A stretch of DNA of 64,000 bases from Symsagittifera roscoffensis (lineage: Eukaryota > Xenacoelomorpha > Acoela > Convolutidae). This document shows, piece by piece, positions 20,955 through 32,820 of this stretch (the first letter of the stretch is position 1; each line of letters opens with the position of its first letter). The stretch is from the NCBI RefSeq assembly GCF_963678635.1, contig NC_087062.1, positions 88,509,845 through 88,573,844 on the forward strand, written 5' to 3'. The translations under genes and the position numbers were made by a program. Below the pieces are notes generated by a model. It was not told where the DNA came from. It worked only from the letters and a program-made list of their open reading frames with translations, and ran no database searches.

Positions 20955-20989
20955 GAATATCGAGGTTATTATGGCCACCAACAGAATTA
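20955..20989 (+). pseudogene. duplicated fragment of Rpt6 exon 4 inside intron 3
   Basis: About 35 bases match 21306-21340 with roughly four differences and can be read as [11 protein letters not shown], against [11 protein letters not shown] in the exon. It lies 34 bases before exon 4 and is not part of the spliced reading frame. Confidence 0.6.
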
Positions 20990-21015
20990 AGGTCAGATTG
21001 AGTAGGCAGTTCTGA

Positions 21016-21666
<651 letters not shown>

Positions 21667-21887
21667 GTCATTCTTTTTGCCGCCAATTACGGTGCATCAG
21701 ATATTGTGTATGATATTGATGATGATGATAGAGATGAGTAAAATGTTATTATGTTGTTTTAAATAACTATTCGATCTTTTGAAATTCGTATGTTAATAGA
21801 ATGTTCATTTTGATTAGAAATTAGCAGGTCGAATAATTGCCTTGAGTATTTGTCTAGTGATAACAGAATCTGCTTTAAAAAGTTCAC

Positions 21888-21893
21888 AATAAA
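21888..21893 (+). promoter_or_regulatory. Rpt6 polyadenylation signal
   Basis: AATAAA lies 222 bases after the stop codon and is followed by T-rich sequence. Confidence 0.6.
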
Positions 21894-21913
21894 CCTTTTC
21901 GAGTTCATTTTTG

Positions 21914-22287
21914 CCTAGAAAAAAATATCGAAAACTTTGTCGACCTTTTTGTAGGTCGACCAAATTGAGATTCTGAGCGCTCCCTAATCACTATAAAAAC
22001 CCCATTTTTACCATATTATAAGCGCCGCAGGCAATTTTTTGAAAAAAACAGGCCGAAAGCCCGTTTTTAGGCACTTTTGGAAAATGTTGAGAAAAAAATT
22101 GCGTTATTTCGGCGCGAGCTCCCCTTCAAAATTAGTATATATTGTCGCGCAAGGCGTCTTAAGAAAAATTTTGTTGTCGGTCAGCCAAAAGTGGATGTCT
22201 TAAATTAGTACGAAAGGGGACCCTTTGAGTCGGCAGTGGGTTGCATCCCTGAGGCGGGGCGTCCCCCCCCCCCTAAATCCGCTCCTG
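21914..22287 (-). mobile_element. GGGGCGGAT MITE-like element
   Basis: This copy is in the reverse orientation to 17900-18273: 'cctaaatccgctcctgg' at the right edge, with 'ggtcgaccaaattgag' and 'cgtttttaggcacttttgg' inside. The left edge is degenerate. It starts about 20 bases after the Rpt6 poly(A) signal. Confidence 0.65.
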
Positions 22288-22444
22288 GTCAAAGATATAT
22301 ATTTGTCTTAAAGATCTGTGATTGTCTTTGTCTTGTATGTGCGTATGATAATGTGTCAATAAGCTGGGGAAAATTCGTTTTACTTAGCTGTTTTGTATTT
22401 AAGTCTAATTTGGTCCAGAAGAATCATTGCCCTTGCACAATTTC

Positions 22445-22560
22445 ATATTGAATGTTTTAACCGCTTTTTGGTGGCTAGAGTCGGAATACAGGTAGATGTC
22501 ATGGGTTAGTTGTGAAGACTTCGCTTTAATTCTGGAAGTTGGGGTTGGAATCCCGTAAGA
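22445..22560 (+). repeat. tRNA-like module
   Basis: 'ggtggctagagtcgg' resembles an A box and 'ggttggaatcccgtaagatt' a B box, with about 70 bases between them. No good acceptor stem is seen, so a SINE piece is more likely than a tRNA gene. Confidence 0.4.
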
Positions 22561-23147
22561 TTCAAATTTTTCAGAAGCTGCACTTTGCCATTTTTGCGTG
22601 TTTTTGCGGTGTGGTGTGCTGGCTGGCTTTGCGTAGAAGGTGAGGCACTGAGCTTCATTTCGCTTTTGTCTATTTGTTTTGAATTTTTCTAGCGCTGGTT
22701 TTTTAAATTTTATTTTCGAGAGGAGTATAATAAGTAATAGCTAAAAATGTGGAAATGGCGCAAATAGTTTTCTTCGGACGCTTATAATCTGCTTTTTTAA
22801 TATTTTGAGCAGCTCGATTTTTGAATGAATCTTTAAAGCTTGAGCAAACGCTTGTTGTGCTACGATTTAACTGTGTTCTAATCTGAGTCGAGTTAATTAG
22901 TTCCACTTTCGGAAAAGAGCCAAATGTAGTGTCAATGTGGCTGCTATTCGAAAAATACGAGCTCATATTTTTGTGGATGGTATTTCGATGACAGCATGAC
23001 AGTGCATATAGCTCAACTGTGGAGGCAGTAGACTCCAAATCTGTATTAGTCGATGGCATAGGTTCGGGTCCCGTTGGAGGTAAATTTCCAACTTTCAATA
23101 TCCCCAACTTTTTCTGGGGATTGTTGGACAACCCTTGATTTGAAGGC

Positions 23148-23235
23148 AACTGGAATATGGACTTTTGTTTGGGGTTGACAACTAGTTTAACTAAATCATT
23201 TGAATCAGTTAGCTTGGCTGATGCATATCTGTTTA
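23148..23235 (+). repeat. 88-base direct repeat, copy 1
   Basis: It differs from 23777-23864 by a single visible base. It overlaps the N-terminal codons of a 178-codon minus-strand open frame (22703-23239). Confidence 0.85.
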
Positions 23236-23776
23236 GCAAAGTTTAGAAAATGAGTTAGCAAAGTTCTTACGTTGTGTCTAATTTTCGAATGTCAATGAGA
23301 AGTGATAACAGTTATTTAGGTTTTGCGGTTTTTGTTCACATTTAAAGAAATGTCTCAAAAAGTGGTTTTTTGCTTGCTGTTTGGTTATTGATTTTCTGCT
23401 AGAATAGAGGTCGTTTAAGATCTATAAGAACAAGTGCAAAAACGCAGAATTGGCAACGGATTTGAAACATAATTTTTGATCCAGTTTTCTGTTAATCGGT
23501 TAGTTTTGTGAACGAAGTCATTCATGAAAGTTTCTTGATTTTTACATTATTATTTCTTAGATTCTAGAGCTCAAAATATTCAATCATCTTTTGGTTTTCC
23601 TGGAGTTTCTTTGCTCGCTTTCCTCTATTGCGAAGGCGCTTTTCCTACAGTGTCGGTTATTTTTCTAAGAAAGTTTCTTACTTTTTGCGAAACCTTGTGT
23701 TATTAGCGGGTGAGTCTAATTATATTCATCTCAGTCTTGGAATGATATTTACGCTTGAGATTAGCAAGCGTTATCA

Positions 23777-23864
23777 AACTGGAATATGGACTTTTGTTTG
23801 GGGTTGACAACTAGTTTAACTAAATCAGTTGAATCAGTTAGCTTGGCTGATGCATATCTGTTTA
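23777..23864 (+). repeat. 88-base direct repeat, copy 2
   Basis: This copy is preceded by the SINE leader 'attagcaagcgttatcaaa', so it is the copy in normal SINE context. It shares 'actagtttaactaaatca' and 'agcttggctgatgcatatct' with 23148-23235. Confidence 0.85.
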
Positions 23865-24113
23865 CTTGCCTGATAATTTGTGGTTTTAAGTGCCAAAGCT
23901 CAACAGTCGTCTACCCAAGTTTTGTCTGCTCAATATCCGATTAATGAATTTTATTTTTAATGATTCTTTACCACTGGCAACATGCTTATTTAACACGATG
24001 GTGTTTTCGGTATTTTTCCTTAAATTTATCTGCATTCCAGACTAACAAAAAAATCAATTTTTTAAATGTTTTTTGCGTCCTTTTTTGTGCTAGCTGCCGT
24101 GCCTTTTTTTGTT

Positions 24114-24156
24114 GTATCGCAAGTAGTGGGAACCTCAGCTTCGCCCCTCTGTGTAA
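24114..24156 (+). repeat. short palindromic module
   Basis: 'tatcgcaagtagtgggaacc' is followed by 'tcagcttcgcccctctgtg'. Confidence 0.55.
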
Positions 24157-24379
24157 ATTTATTCCTTTTTTGATAAAGGGTTTCAATTTTTTTGCCAGGT
24201 TTATTTTTTTGTATGTAAGTGCTTATATGCATTAAAGTGATTATTTGCAAGTGTTAGATTCCCATAATTTTTAAATTTGCAAGGGGTACAAGATTTTTGA
24301 ATCTTTTTCTACATAGTTTTTTAAATACTTTTTGCTGCAAAGTCAGAGGACTATTTTCTTTTCTAAAAGTACTTTTTTT

Positions 24380-24520
24380 CCTACCTTAATCGCAAATATT
24401 AGTGTTAATTTTGAAAGTTTTCATTTTGATCAATAACCAGCTATTAAGTACAGCCAATGATACGGATATTAACACAGACTATTATATTACAAATAGCACT
24501 TTAGCTTTAAGGTATCACTT
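24380..24520 (+). repeat. SINE leader with invariant core
   Basis: 'ccttaatcgcaaatattagt' leads to the 31-base core at 24428-24458 ('gatcaataaccagctattaa...'), which is identical at 29291 and 59949. Unlike the other two copies, no tRNA-like module follows. A foldback element starts instead at 24539. Confidence 0.65.
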
Positions 24521-24538
24521 GCACTTGTGTATGGTGTA

Positions 24539-25224
24539 GTGTGGATTTAAAATAACCGGAGACAACGAACAAAATTTAAAGATTCAAAGGCTTTTTTTCT
24601 CAAATTGGGTTAAGATAAGACAAAAAAAGAAGCGAATTAATATTGCTCAGAGTTTCAACTGAATTAATTTGTTGCAATTTATTTTTCGGAACTCGCAGCC
24701 AAAATTTTCCTTTGATGGGTAATTTTGGTGTTTTTTTTATATTTAATCTAGCTGAAGTTATCGAGGGTTACTGAGAAAATCATATCAAAAGAAGCTTCTT
24801 ACCCACCTCGACAAAGTTGTAGAAGGGTAAAATCTCCAAAAATCTGTATAAGAGAATATATTTTTAGTTGATATCGACATAATCAAAATCTTTGCTTAAA
24901 AATAAATTTCAATTGTTTTGCGCTAATTTTTGGAATTTTTATCTTTTTTAAACTTTGTGGGGCTGTGGAAGAGGCGTCTTTTGATATAACTTTCTTGTCA
25001 ATTAACCCGGTAGTTCCAACTTCTTTTTTGATTAACTAAAAGAAGCTAATATTAGGGAAAAATTTTGAATTGCGTAATATAAATTGCACCATATTAATTG
25101 AGGTGAAATTCTGAGCAACTTGGTTCTCTGCGCTTTTCTGTTTAATCTGAACCCAATTTGAGGAAAAAGCCTTTGAAGTTAGACATTTTTGTTACTTTTG
25201 TCTGGTTAATTTTAATCAGCGCTG
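24539..25224. mobile_element. TA-flanked foldback element, diverged copy
   Basis: The ends 'gtgtggatttaaaataaccg' and 'taatcagcgctg' match the inverted ends of 36501-37232 and are flanked by TA. The arms are diverged. The interior includes 'cttacccacctcgacaaag' and, inverted, 'aaactttgtggggctgtgg'. No protein is encoded. Confidence 0.65.
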
Positions 25225-25249
25225 TATAGTTTGATGTTCATATATCACG

Positions 25250-25335
25250 ATGGTTTTTTACAACGGTACTAATAAGGGTATTGCAACCGGGTACTAGACT
25301 TTTTCACGTAAACAACCTTGTCCACAGATTATGCA
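25250..25335 (+). repeat. SINE leader fragment
   Basis: 'aagggtattgcaaccgggta' and 'ctagactttttcacgtaaac' match 27365-27430 and 41235-41310. From 25336 to 26225 the DNA is T-rich with no feature I can support. Confidence 0.5.
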
Positions 25336-26230
25336 CGTGAATTGAATTCGCACGTGTTTTACTGCAGAGATAAATGCAGTATGTTCATGTTAGGTATATC
25401 TCATGGGCTCATTTAAAAGTTAATTTTGTGCTAAAAAAAGTTCGGTATTTTTTCGGCTTTTTAGTGTCGTCTTTATTACCATCGGCTCATTTTCCGAACG
25501 ATTTTTTTTGAATTACTTGGTTTTTATAAGAAGGTTTGAAGTCCTACAAAACATTATGGTCAAATCTAAATCATTTTCCAGACCCTTCCTAATAAAAGTA
25601 AAAATTTTGAAAATGAAAAAAAAACATTCGATTTTTTTTTGAAATTGAAATTTTTTTTTTTTCATTTTGCACAATGACTTTGGTTTTAACCTATTATGCT
25701 TTTTTTGTTCAATCATCTGTTTTATCATTTTTTTTGGTGTAGGTGATTCAGAGATGTGTTTTCGCAATTTTTTATTTTTATCGAAAATACGAGAATTGAA
25801 AATATGTTATCATTGCTTCTTAGCCCATATTGTTTTGAAAAAAAAAAACTGTTCAGATCACCTTTCTGTTCAGAGTACTCAAACTATTTTCAAAAGTACA
25901 GTTAAAAATCTTGTTGAGATTACATTTGTTGTGTTTCTAATCTAATTTGACTAGGCATTTGAATAATTGAACAATATTGTTCGGTATTTATGTCTTTCAT
26001 TTACTTATTTAAAAAGTATATCAGAGTAAGTGGTTTTTGGTTCTTTCATCAATGCAGTTTACCAAGGGTTTGATTGCGTGTCTACGCAAGTTTTCGATGA
26101 CTAGCAGGCAGGTTTCAAAAGTAAGTTGAAGGTAGGCCAATTTTGTTGCTTATATAATTTTCTAAAATGTTTTTCCAACAATTTTGTAATCTGATGTTTT
26201 GACAACTTTTTTTGTCTTTCAATTTTTGCA

Positions 26231-26267
26231 TCGCAAGTGGTGCGAAGTTTTGCTTCGCCTCTGTGTC
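26231..26267 (+). repeat. short palindromic module
   Basis: 'tcgcaagtggtgcgaag' and 'ttttgcttcgcctctgtg'; the stem gcgaag/cttcgc is intact. Confidence 0.65.
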
Positions 26268-26574
26268 ATATTTTTCTTCAACCGTCTTCTTGATCCGCCT
26301 TTGTTCAATAATCTAAACGTGGTGTCAAAATTAGGCTTTCATCAAAAAGTAGTTTGAAGTTATCTTATGTTATGAACAGCTTATTTTATGACCAGAGAAG
26401 CAACTTGGTTTTAATCCAGTAAAGAGACCTATTTAAACTTGGGAGATTAAGTCACTTTACATCAGACTGTTCAGAATAATCTATAAGAAACTGAACTTGC
26501 TTAATTGACGAATATTAGCGACTTCAACTTGGTAATTGTAAATAAAAGTTTAATTAACTATTCGGCACATCTGG

Positions 26575-26800
26575 CGTAGAGCTAATGCAACGGCTTGAGA
26601 TGGCAACACTTGTAGTTCGATTCCTTTTGGGACCTGTTTTTTGCAGACTGGAGTTTTATGCCTTTCATGTCTATCTTGCGTCTGTTTTTTGTTGGTTTTG
26701 TTCCCGTAGCAATTTTTTTGAAAATCCAGCTTTCTCCTAAGTTGCTGTAAGTCACGACTAAGCCCGATAGTTCGATTCCATTGGGAATTAGAGTTTTTGC
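26575..26800 (+). repeat. tRNA-like modules, two in a row
   Basis: 'ctggcgtagagctaatgc' with 'agttcgattcc' (26575-26635), then a second 'agttcgattccattggg' at about 26768 in a partly duplicated context. Confidence 0.45.
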
Positions 26801-27067
26801 AAACTGAAAATTTTCGGCTAGTTTAGATTTCTGCCTGTCAGTTGAATTTTTTGGTCGGCTGAGTTCGCGCAGAAACGATTTTTTGAAAGTTCGGCTTTTT
26901 TTCTAGCTTTCCGAAACTCCTTGTATAGTTTCTATTAGTGCAGATAGTTTTGTTCCGGACTTTTTTTGTTTTTCTTTTGCAATTTTTATGACAAGAACAA
27001 TTTTCGAAGATTTTCAAACACATTTCGATTTTTATTTTCGTTTGATTTTCATCAGTTATTCATTTTG

Positions 27068-27430
27068 TATCGCAAGTGGTGCCAAGCTCAGCTTCTCCTC
27101 TGGGACAAATATTATTTTTTCAATTGCTTTGGATTATTCAAAAAACAATATTTAGAAAATTGTAGAAAATGATTTCAAGAGTTGAGTACATTTGTAAGAT
27201 TAGAATGAAAATCTGACTTGTAAACTTTTTTCCATTAACAAATTTTCTTACATTTTCTGCAGACATGCTAAAGTTCTTGAAATTTCTGATACAGTTAGGT
27301 TTTAGGTTATTAGTTCATGTGGGGTTATACATAAATTTTAGAAATATAATTGTTGTTGCCAATGCGATAAGCAAGGGTATTGCACTCGGGTACTAGATTT
27401 TTATCCCCGCAAATAACTTTGTTCACAGAA
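27068..27430 (+). repeat. palindromic module and SINE leader
   Basis: 27068-27108 has 'tatcgcaagtggtgccaagc'. 27363-27430 has 'taagcaagggtattgcactc' and 'tttgttcacagaatgg'. 27431-28686 is T-rich with SINE-body words and no supported gene. Confidence 0.5.
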
Positions 27431-28686
27431 TGGTCAAATTGTAAGCCGTATTTTTTATGCCCATGGGTTTATGCGCATGGTTTGTTGATTGCATGGTCGC
27501 TGTATTGGCCTTGTGTTTATATTAAGAGTTGCCTATAATTTTTTATCAGATTCAAAAATTTTGTAGATGTTCGGCACTGAAGTCGTTAGGCCTTAATACT
27601 GTCGGCCTACTTTCTTAAATTTTTTTTTATATCCATAATTTATGTTGGTTTTATGACGATTGATTGCTAACAGGAAATTTTGCAAAAAACAAAATCACCC
27701 TCTTAAACCTCCGTTGTACAATTAGAAAAATAAACATGAAAAAAATGTCTAATTTAAAATTACTTTTTGGCTTATTAGTTCGTTTATTATGAACTCATTT
27801 TCAATCAATTATCTGGCATATATGCTTCAAATGGTTCGAATCTACCCGGAATTGTTTTTTTTAAAACTAGAATTTTATTGCTTTATCGGGCAGTTGTCCG
27901 TCTCCATTTTTGTTCGGCTTAGTTCGCGTTGCACAGACATTCTTTGACTTCCGAAGATTCCGCTTCTTTTTGAAGATTCCGAATTATTACGAATGCGATT
28001 ATTATTCATGCAAATAGCTTTGTTGGGCTGTTGCCGCTACGTAATTTCTGTTCCGATGCAAATTTACCTTTCAGTTGTCTTAGTTTGCATGTTATTTTTG
28101 ATTTAAAAAAACAATTTCTTTTTTACCCAAATTGATACTGAGATATGAAAATGAACGTAGATTAAACTTTTTTGCTTGTATTATGTTGTTTCATTTTGGG
28201 AAAATTTTAAACTTAGCGGCTTTTTTCTCAATTTCTGTCTGCTTGTTTGTTTTGTTATGTTAGTGTTGTATTTTTTGCAAGTTTTCTGCTTTATGGTTGT
28301 CGACCTCAACTGTGTCGGTTTGGTTCAAAAGTTGGGTCTGGCATTCACTGCATACACATGAAGCACTCGTGGACACTAAATATACAGTATCTTTCCATTG
28401 TTTTTCAGCTTATTGGCTGTCGGTTGAAGTTTTGTCGGCTTTTCTACCTAATTTTTTGTTTCCTGCTAGTTTCCAGTTTTGTTTTGAAGATCGATAATAT
28501 TCTAACTCCATATTTTTGATTGCTCAATATCAAACTCACAGTGTCCTCTAAAAATGTTTACGAGTTTATTCATGAGAAAATTTCCTTTTTTCTTTTTGCA
28601 AATTTTTTTTTCGTTCCCTTTTCAATTTTTTCTTCGCTCGAAGTCTTGTTTGCCACGCTTCATAATAATTCAATTTTTTACTCTTT

Positions 28687-28728
28687 GTATCGCAAGTGGT
28701 GCGAAGCTCAGCTTCGCTTCTGTGTAAA
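28687..28728 (+). repeat. short palindromic module, best copy
   Basis: The stem-loop gcgaagctcagcttcgc (28701-28717) is perfect, preceded by 'tatcgcaagtgg' and followed by 'ttctgtgtaaa'. Confidence 0.7.
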
Positions 28729-29204
28729 ATGTTGGTTTTTTTTCGGATTTTTGTTTTTCGTCCTAATTTCTGTCGGCTGATTTTCCATTTTTGTTTTCAA
28801 ATGCAATTTAACTTATCCGGTCAGCTGTTCAAGTTTTTTTTTCAAAGCTAGGGTGTTTAAATTTCTTTTTCAAACAGTTTTTACTCGAATTGAAAGTTGT
28901 TCTCTTGTTTGTAAATTTACCAACTCTGTTTTTTGATTTTTTCCGCTAAAACGGGTTCCGCTTATGTTCTTTCGACTTAGTCAATTTATATTGCGCAGTT
29001 TCAAGGGCTAATTGTTTTAATTGCTTTTGCATGTTTAAGAGGGATGGATCCTAAAAATTTAAATAAAATTTTTTTAGCTTGAATGTTTTTTGTCTAAATT
29101 TAGTTTTCGGCCTAACGAGGTGCGACCCAGTTTTTTACCTGCATTACCATTCGATTATTAATTTTCAATACACGTTGAGGCTGTTTATTACACAGGCAGA
29201 GCTT

Positions 29205-29470
29205 GTTATAGTAGAAACTCTCTTTTTTCCAACTTATGTAGCAAATATTTTTGCGACGCACTTATTGTTGCGACAAAGTGTGTTCATTTTGATCAATAAC
29301 CAGCTATTAAGTACAGCCAATGCTAAGGTTATTAACACCCTCTATTATTTTACAAATAGCACGTTAGTTTTAAGGTATGTTGGATCTGTAGCGTAGAGGT
29401 CGGTAAGGAGACCGGCAACATGAGAGGGTTCGAACCTGGGCGTGGTCGCATGTTTTAATGAACTTTTTCG
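29205..29470 (+). repeat. SINE leader, invariant core and tRNA-like module
   Basis: The 31-base core (29291-29321) is followed by 'tttaaggtatgttggatctg' and a tRNA-like module with 'tagcgtagaggtcggtaagg' and 'gggttcgaacctgg'. It is collinear with 59870-60130. Acceptor-stem pairing is absent, so it is not a functional tRNA gene. Confidence 0.65.
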
Positions 29471-29679
29471 CACACCAATTGAAATGCGTCCGCTCAATAA
29501 ATTGAGGCATGGTCGTCGGTAAGTTTTTTTTCAAATTGATTGGTACTGCTAATGGGTAATTGGCTTGCGTCACTTAGCCATTATGCAGACCAATAATTGG
29601 CGTGCGTCACTTAAATTTTGTAGACTCAAAGTGTTACTCATTCAGTTTCTCCCAGTAGCGTTAGTGGTCATATTTTGCT

Positions 29680-29713
29680 TGTGTATGCGAAGTGGAACTT
29701 CGCCTCTCTGTGC
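29680..29713 (+). repeat. short palindromic module, degenerate
   Basis: 'gtgtatgcgaagtggaactt' then 'cgcctctctgtgc'. 29714-30367 is T-rich and holds no further feature I can support up to the msrA acceptor. Confidence 0.45.
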
Positions 29714-30379
29714 AATTTTCCAAGACAAAGGTATGAAACTTTTGTAGATAGTTTTTTTGGACTTTAAGCATGTTATTTTTTCAGCTTAATTTCGGAAAAA
29801 ATACCGTTTTATTCAATATCTTTTAATGAATTGCTCTAATTGTATTGCAAGTCATTTTATGCTGCGAATCTGTAAAGGATAATAGTTTTGATGCTTTTGC
29901 TTGTTTCAGGAAGGTTGGTTCGTGAAATTTTTATATCAAAAATTTTCATAGCTTGAATGGTTTTTTGTCTATCGTTTTCGGCTTTAGGAGGCTCGGCCCA
30001 TTTTTTGGCCTTCGTTACCGCTCGGTCATTTATTCTCAATGCTTGTTAAGATTGTTTGTGAACATCGTCTGAAGTTTATGTAGATAGTTTTTCGGTCTTT
30101 TTTCATGTTATTTGTTCAGCTTATTTTTTTTTGCAGAAAAGACTCCTCTTTTTCTGTTCAACATCTTGTAATGAATTGATTTAATTGTATCGCAAGTCAA
30201 GTTATGTCGCGTAGCTTCAAGGGTTGCTTAGAATCGGTATTTACGAACAAAGCTATGGCATTTTTTGAACTTTTTTAAAAATTATTTTGTAATGCAATGT
30301 ATTAATAGAATAGCAAATGTTGCGAAATTCTAATTGGTCTTTTGCAAGAATAAGTTTCTTTTTTCAGACAGCTCGTTGC

Positions 30380-30535
30380 ATGAGACTGCTGCGTATGGTC
30401 ATGGGGAGATCGATGCCAATGCCGACCGCTGAGACAGCGATGAAAGGATCTGACGTGGTTCTGAAAGTGGCTTCCAAACACGCTGTGAATGGGAACCCAA
30501 CTAGGGAACCATTCGATCCCACGTTTCACTTGATG
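30380..30535 (+). CDS. msrA: peptide methionine sulfoxide reductase MsrA, coding exon 1
   Basis: MsrA reduces the S-form of methionine sulfoxide in proteins using thioredoxin. The gene has coding exons 30380-30535, 31305-31547 and 33712-33957 (214 residues, all joined in phase 0). This exon encodes a basic, Met/Arg-rich start (MRLLRMVMGRSM) and then KHAVNGNPTREPF, which matches the lead-in of animal MsrA before the catalytic loop. The basic leader could be a mitochondrial signal. The ATG at 30380 is in frame and lies 12 bases after a strong acceptor (T-rich tract and CAG at 30365-30367), so the transcript begins with a spliced 5' exon or a trans-spliced leader. The donor is 'gttggt' at 30536; the better-looking 'gtaata' four bases later would break the frame. 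Confidence 0.85.
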
Positions 30536-31304
30536 GTTGGTAATATATATTGATCCTGATATTGCCATCGAATCTCTAATAGCATTATAGCCGATTATCG
30601 AGCAATTAATTATTCAATTACGTAGAATTAGTTTTCTAATAATTTTCAAACTGATTCAAGCTTTTCTATCCTGATTTTCGGGATCACGTTCAAGTGAATA
30701 ACCTTGAATTCAAGATTCCTAAATTCAGCTTATAAATGATAAGCAAGTTGGTTTTTGCATTGGTCTCTATAAAAATTGAATTACTAAAACTTTGTATTCC
30801 AAATCGCATTTTTTTCTTTGTAATTTCTAAAGATGTACAATATTTATATTTTCTAAGTATATCATTAATGGGCTACAAAATGGATGAGTTTCAGACATAG
30901 TTTAGAGGTTCGAGCGTGTTTTTCGGGTTTTCATCCGCGCAAAATCAGGTACCCAAAATAAACAGGAAATAGGCTGATAAATCAATTTGATGACCTTCAA
31001 ATTGTGATTGGCAGGATATTGAAAGATTTTTTCAGTGCCGAGAAAAGGCGGGTGCGCTTTTGGTTAATTTAGACTGAAGGTCATTCGACCTGAGTCTCTC
31101 TTTCTTTCCACTATTTTAACCAAACCGGCTTAAGTGGTTTATAGGAAGCTAGTAGATGTCAATTGCCGCCTTAGCTTATACCTTCACCTCCCTGGAAAAA
31201 GAAACATGACAAAAACTTATACGTATCAAAAATTGGATTTTTTGCAGATATGATCGAGTATTCTGTCCTGCTGGCATGATAACCTGCTATTCTTGTTACC
31301 ATAG
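30536..31304 (+). other. msrA intron 1
   Basis: This 769-base GT...AG intron is AT-rich with no repeat module I can place. Confidence 0.7.
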
Positions 31305-31547
31305 GTATTTGGTCTGGGTTGTTTCTGGGGCGCCGAGCGCGTCTTCTGGAAGAAGTCTGGAGTGTTTTCCACTCAAGTGGGGTATGCTGGAGGGTTCACT
31401 AAGAATCCCACCTATGAGCAGGTGTGTACTGGCAATACTGGACACAATGAAGTGGTGCGTGTGGTCTATGACCCCAACGAGGTGGCGCTGAGTGACTTGC
31501 TGAAGATATTCTGGGAGGCACATGACCCTACTCAAGGAATGAGACAG
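31305..31547 (+). CDS. msrA: MsrA, coding exon 2 (catalytic)
   Basis: The exon contains the active-site loop [15 protein letters not shown] with the nucleophilic Cys, then [32 protein letters not shown] follows, with the conserved Glu, and it ends HDPTQGMRQ. The acceptor is 'taccatag'; the donor is 'gtgtga' after the CAG codon, phase 0. No selenocysteine is needed: the nucleophile codon is TGT. Confidence 0.95.
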
Positions 31548-32168
31548 GTGTGAAGAAAAAACAGCTCTGATTCATCAATTCGTCAGAAGAATCATGGGCG
31601 ATACTTTTTAATGGGCTGGCAAGGGGATCTTTCTTCAGGGATTCGACCCTATCACCACCCATTTTTGAAAATCTGCCTTCAAAAAATTTTAGATACGTAC
31701 CCGATTCAATCACCCTCAAAAATTGACCAAACTATTTGCCGTGAATTTACAGTACTTGGAGCTTATGGTAAAGTTGAATGATGTTGGACCAAGAGAACTG
31801 CGTATGTGGAAACGGATGATATGTATATTGTTTTTAAATGTTGAAAAACGTCACTATGCCGGGAAATTCATGAAAAACATTTAATTAGGCGAAATGCTGC
31901 CGCTGAAACGTAAAAGAGCAAGGAGCACTTTGAAAAACAGTTTTGGGATGGTCTACAAGAAGTCGTTAAAAATGTTCCATAAAGTTACCTTTTTTGCTTT
32001 TTTTGTTTCGTGAATTATTTCAGTAATTTACTGTATGTGCACCACAGAAATGAGCAGATTTTTTAAAGCTTTTATAAGCCTCACGTCACAATTGTTACAA
32101 GGTTTTCTATTTTAAAAATGTGAAATGCGCTTTCAGTTGTCTAGACTGATTACTTCGAAGATTTAATT

Positions 32169-32413
32169 GTGCTGATTAACTGTAAATGTAAAACAAGAAG
32201 TGATAAGATAAGAAGTACTTCAGAATATGTAGTCTACTTGATTAATGTTGATATCTCCTTAAATTGGTATCAGCTTAAAATGGTACATTTTGAATCGAAT
32301 TACGCAGAGACAATCTCGTAATTACGAAAGGTGATTGAGATAACAAGTAGGCTATTATCTCACGTACTTCTTATCTTATCACTTAAGTCTTTACATTTAC
32401 AGTTAATCAACAC
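32169..32413. mobile_element. small inverted-repeat element
   Basis: The left arm 'gattaactgtaaatgtaaa', 'gtgataagataagaagtac' is matched by the right arm 'gtacttcttatcttatcac', 'tttacatttacagttaatc'. The arms are about 50 bases and the centre is AT-rich. No coding capacity. Confidence 0.7.
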
Positions 32414-32820
32414 GATGTTTTTTTGTCAAAAATGTTTTTTTTTTTTCAAAATGTTTTGAAAAAAAATCGATGTTTTTTTTCAAAAATGCCTCGAAGTATA
32501 GATTATTTGCAGTCGTGTGTTTTTTTGGGGGAAAACCTCTGGTGAATATTTGGAAAAATTGAACACAATCACAATTTTTTAGCACAATTCCGGGAGTTCA
32601 ACAAAATTCTAACTTTTATCGGATTAGTTGCCCCTTGATAATTGTTTCTAAATACTTAATTACCGGCAATTATTGGGTTTCTTGGCGTGTTTTCCTCAAA
32701 TTGATTATCGTTCCAGGCAAAATTTTGACGTTTTTGTAGTTGTGGTTTCTTCGAAACTTTTTCTAATTTTTACGTTTTCCTTTCATCTGTTGTCTGCTAG
32801 CTTTCGATGCTGTTTGTGTA

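Noticed and set aside
22703-23239. 178-codon minus-strand open frame
   Set aside because: The first 30 or so codons are encoded by a SINE-related repeat in antisense and the rest has no recognisable family. It is kept only as a note under the 88-base repeat.
29390-29460. Possible functional tRNA gene
   Set aside because: A and B boxes are good, but there is no acceptor-stem pairing and the module is embedded in a repeat also found at 60050.
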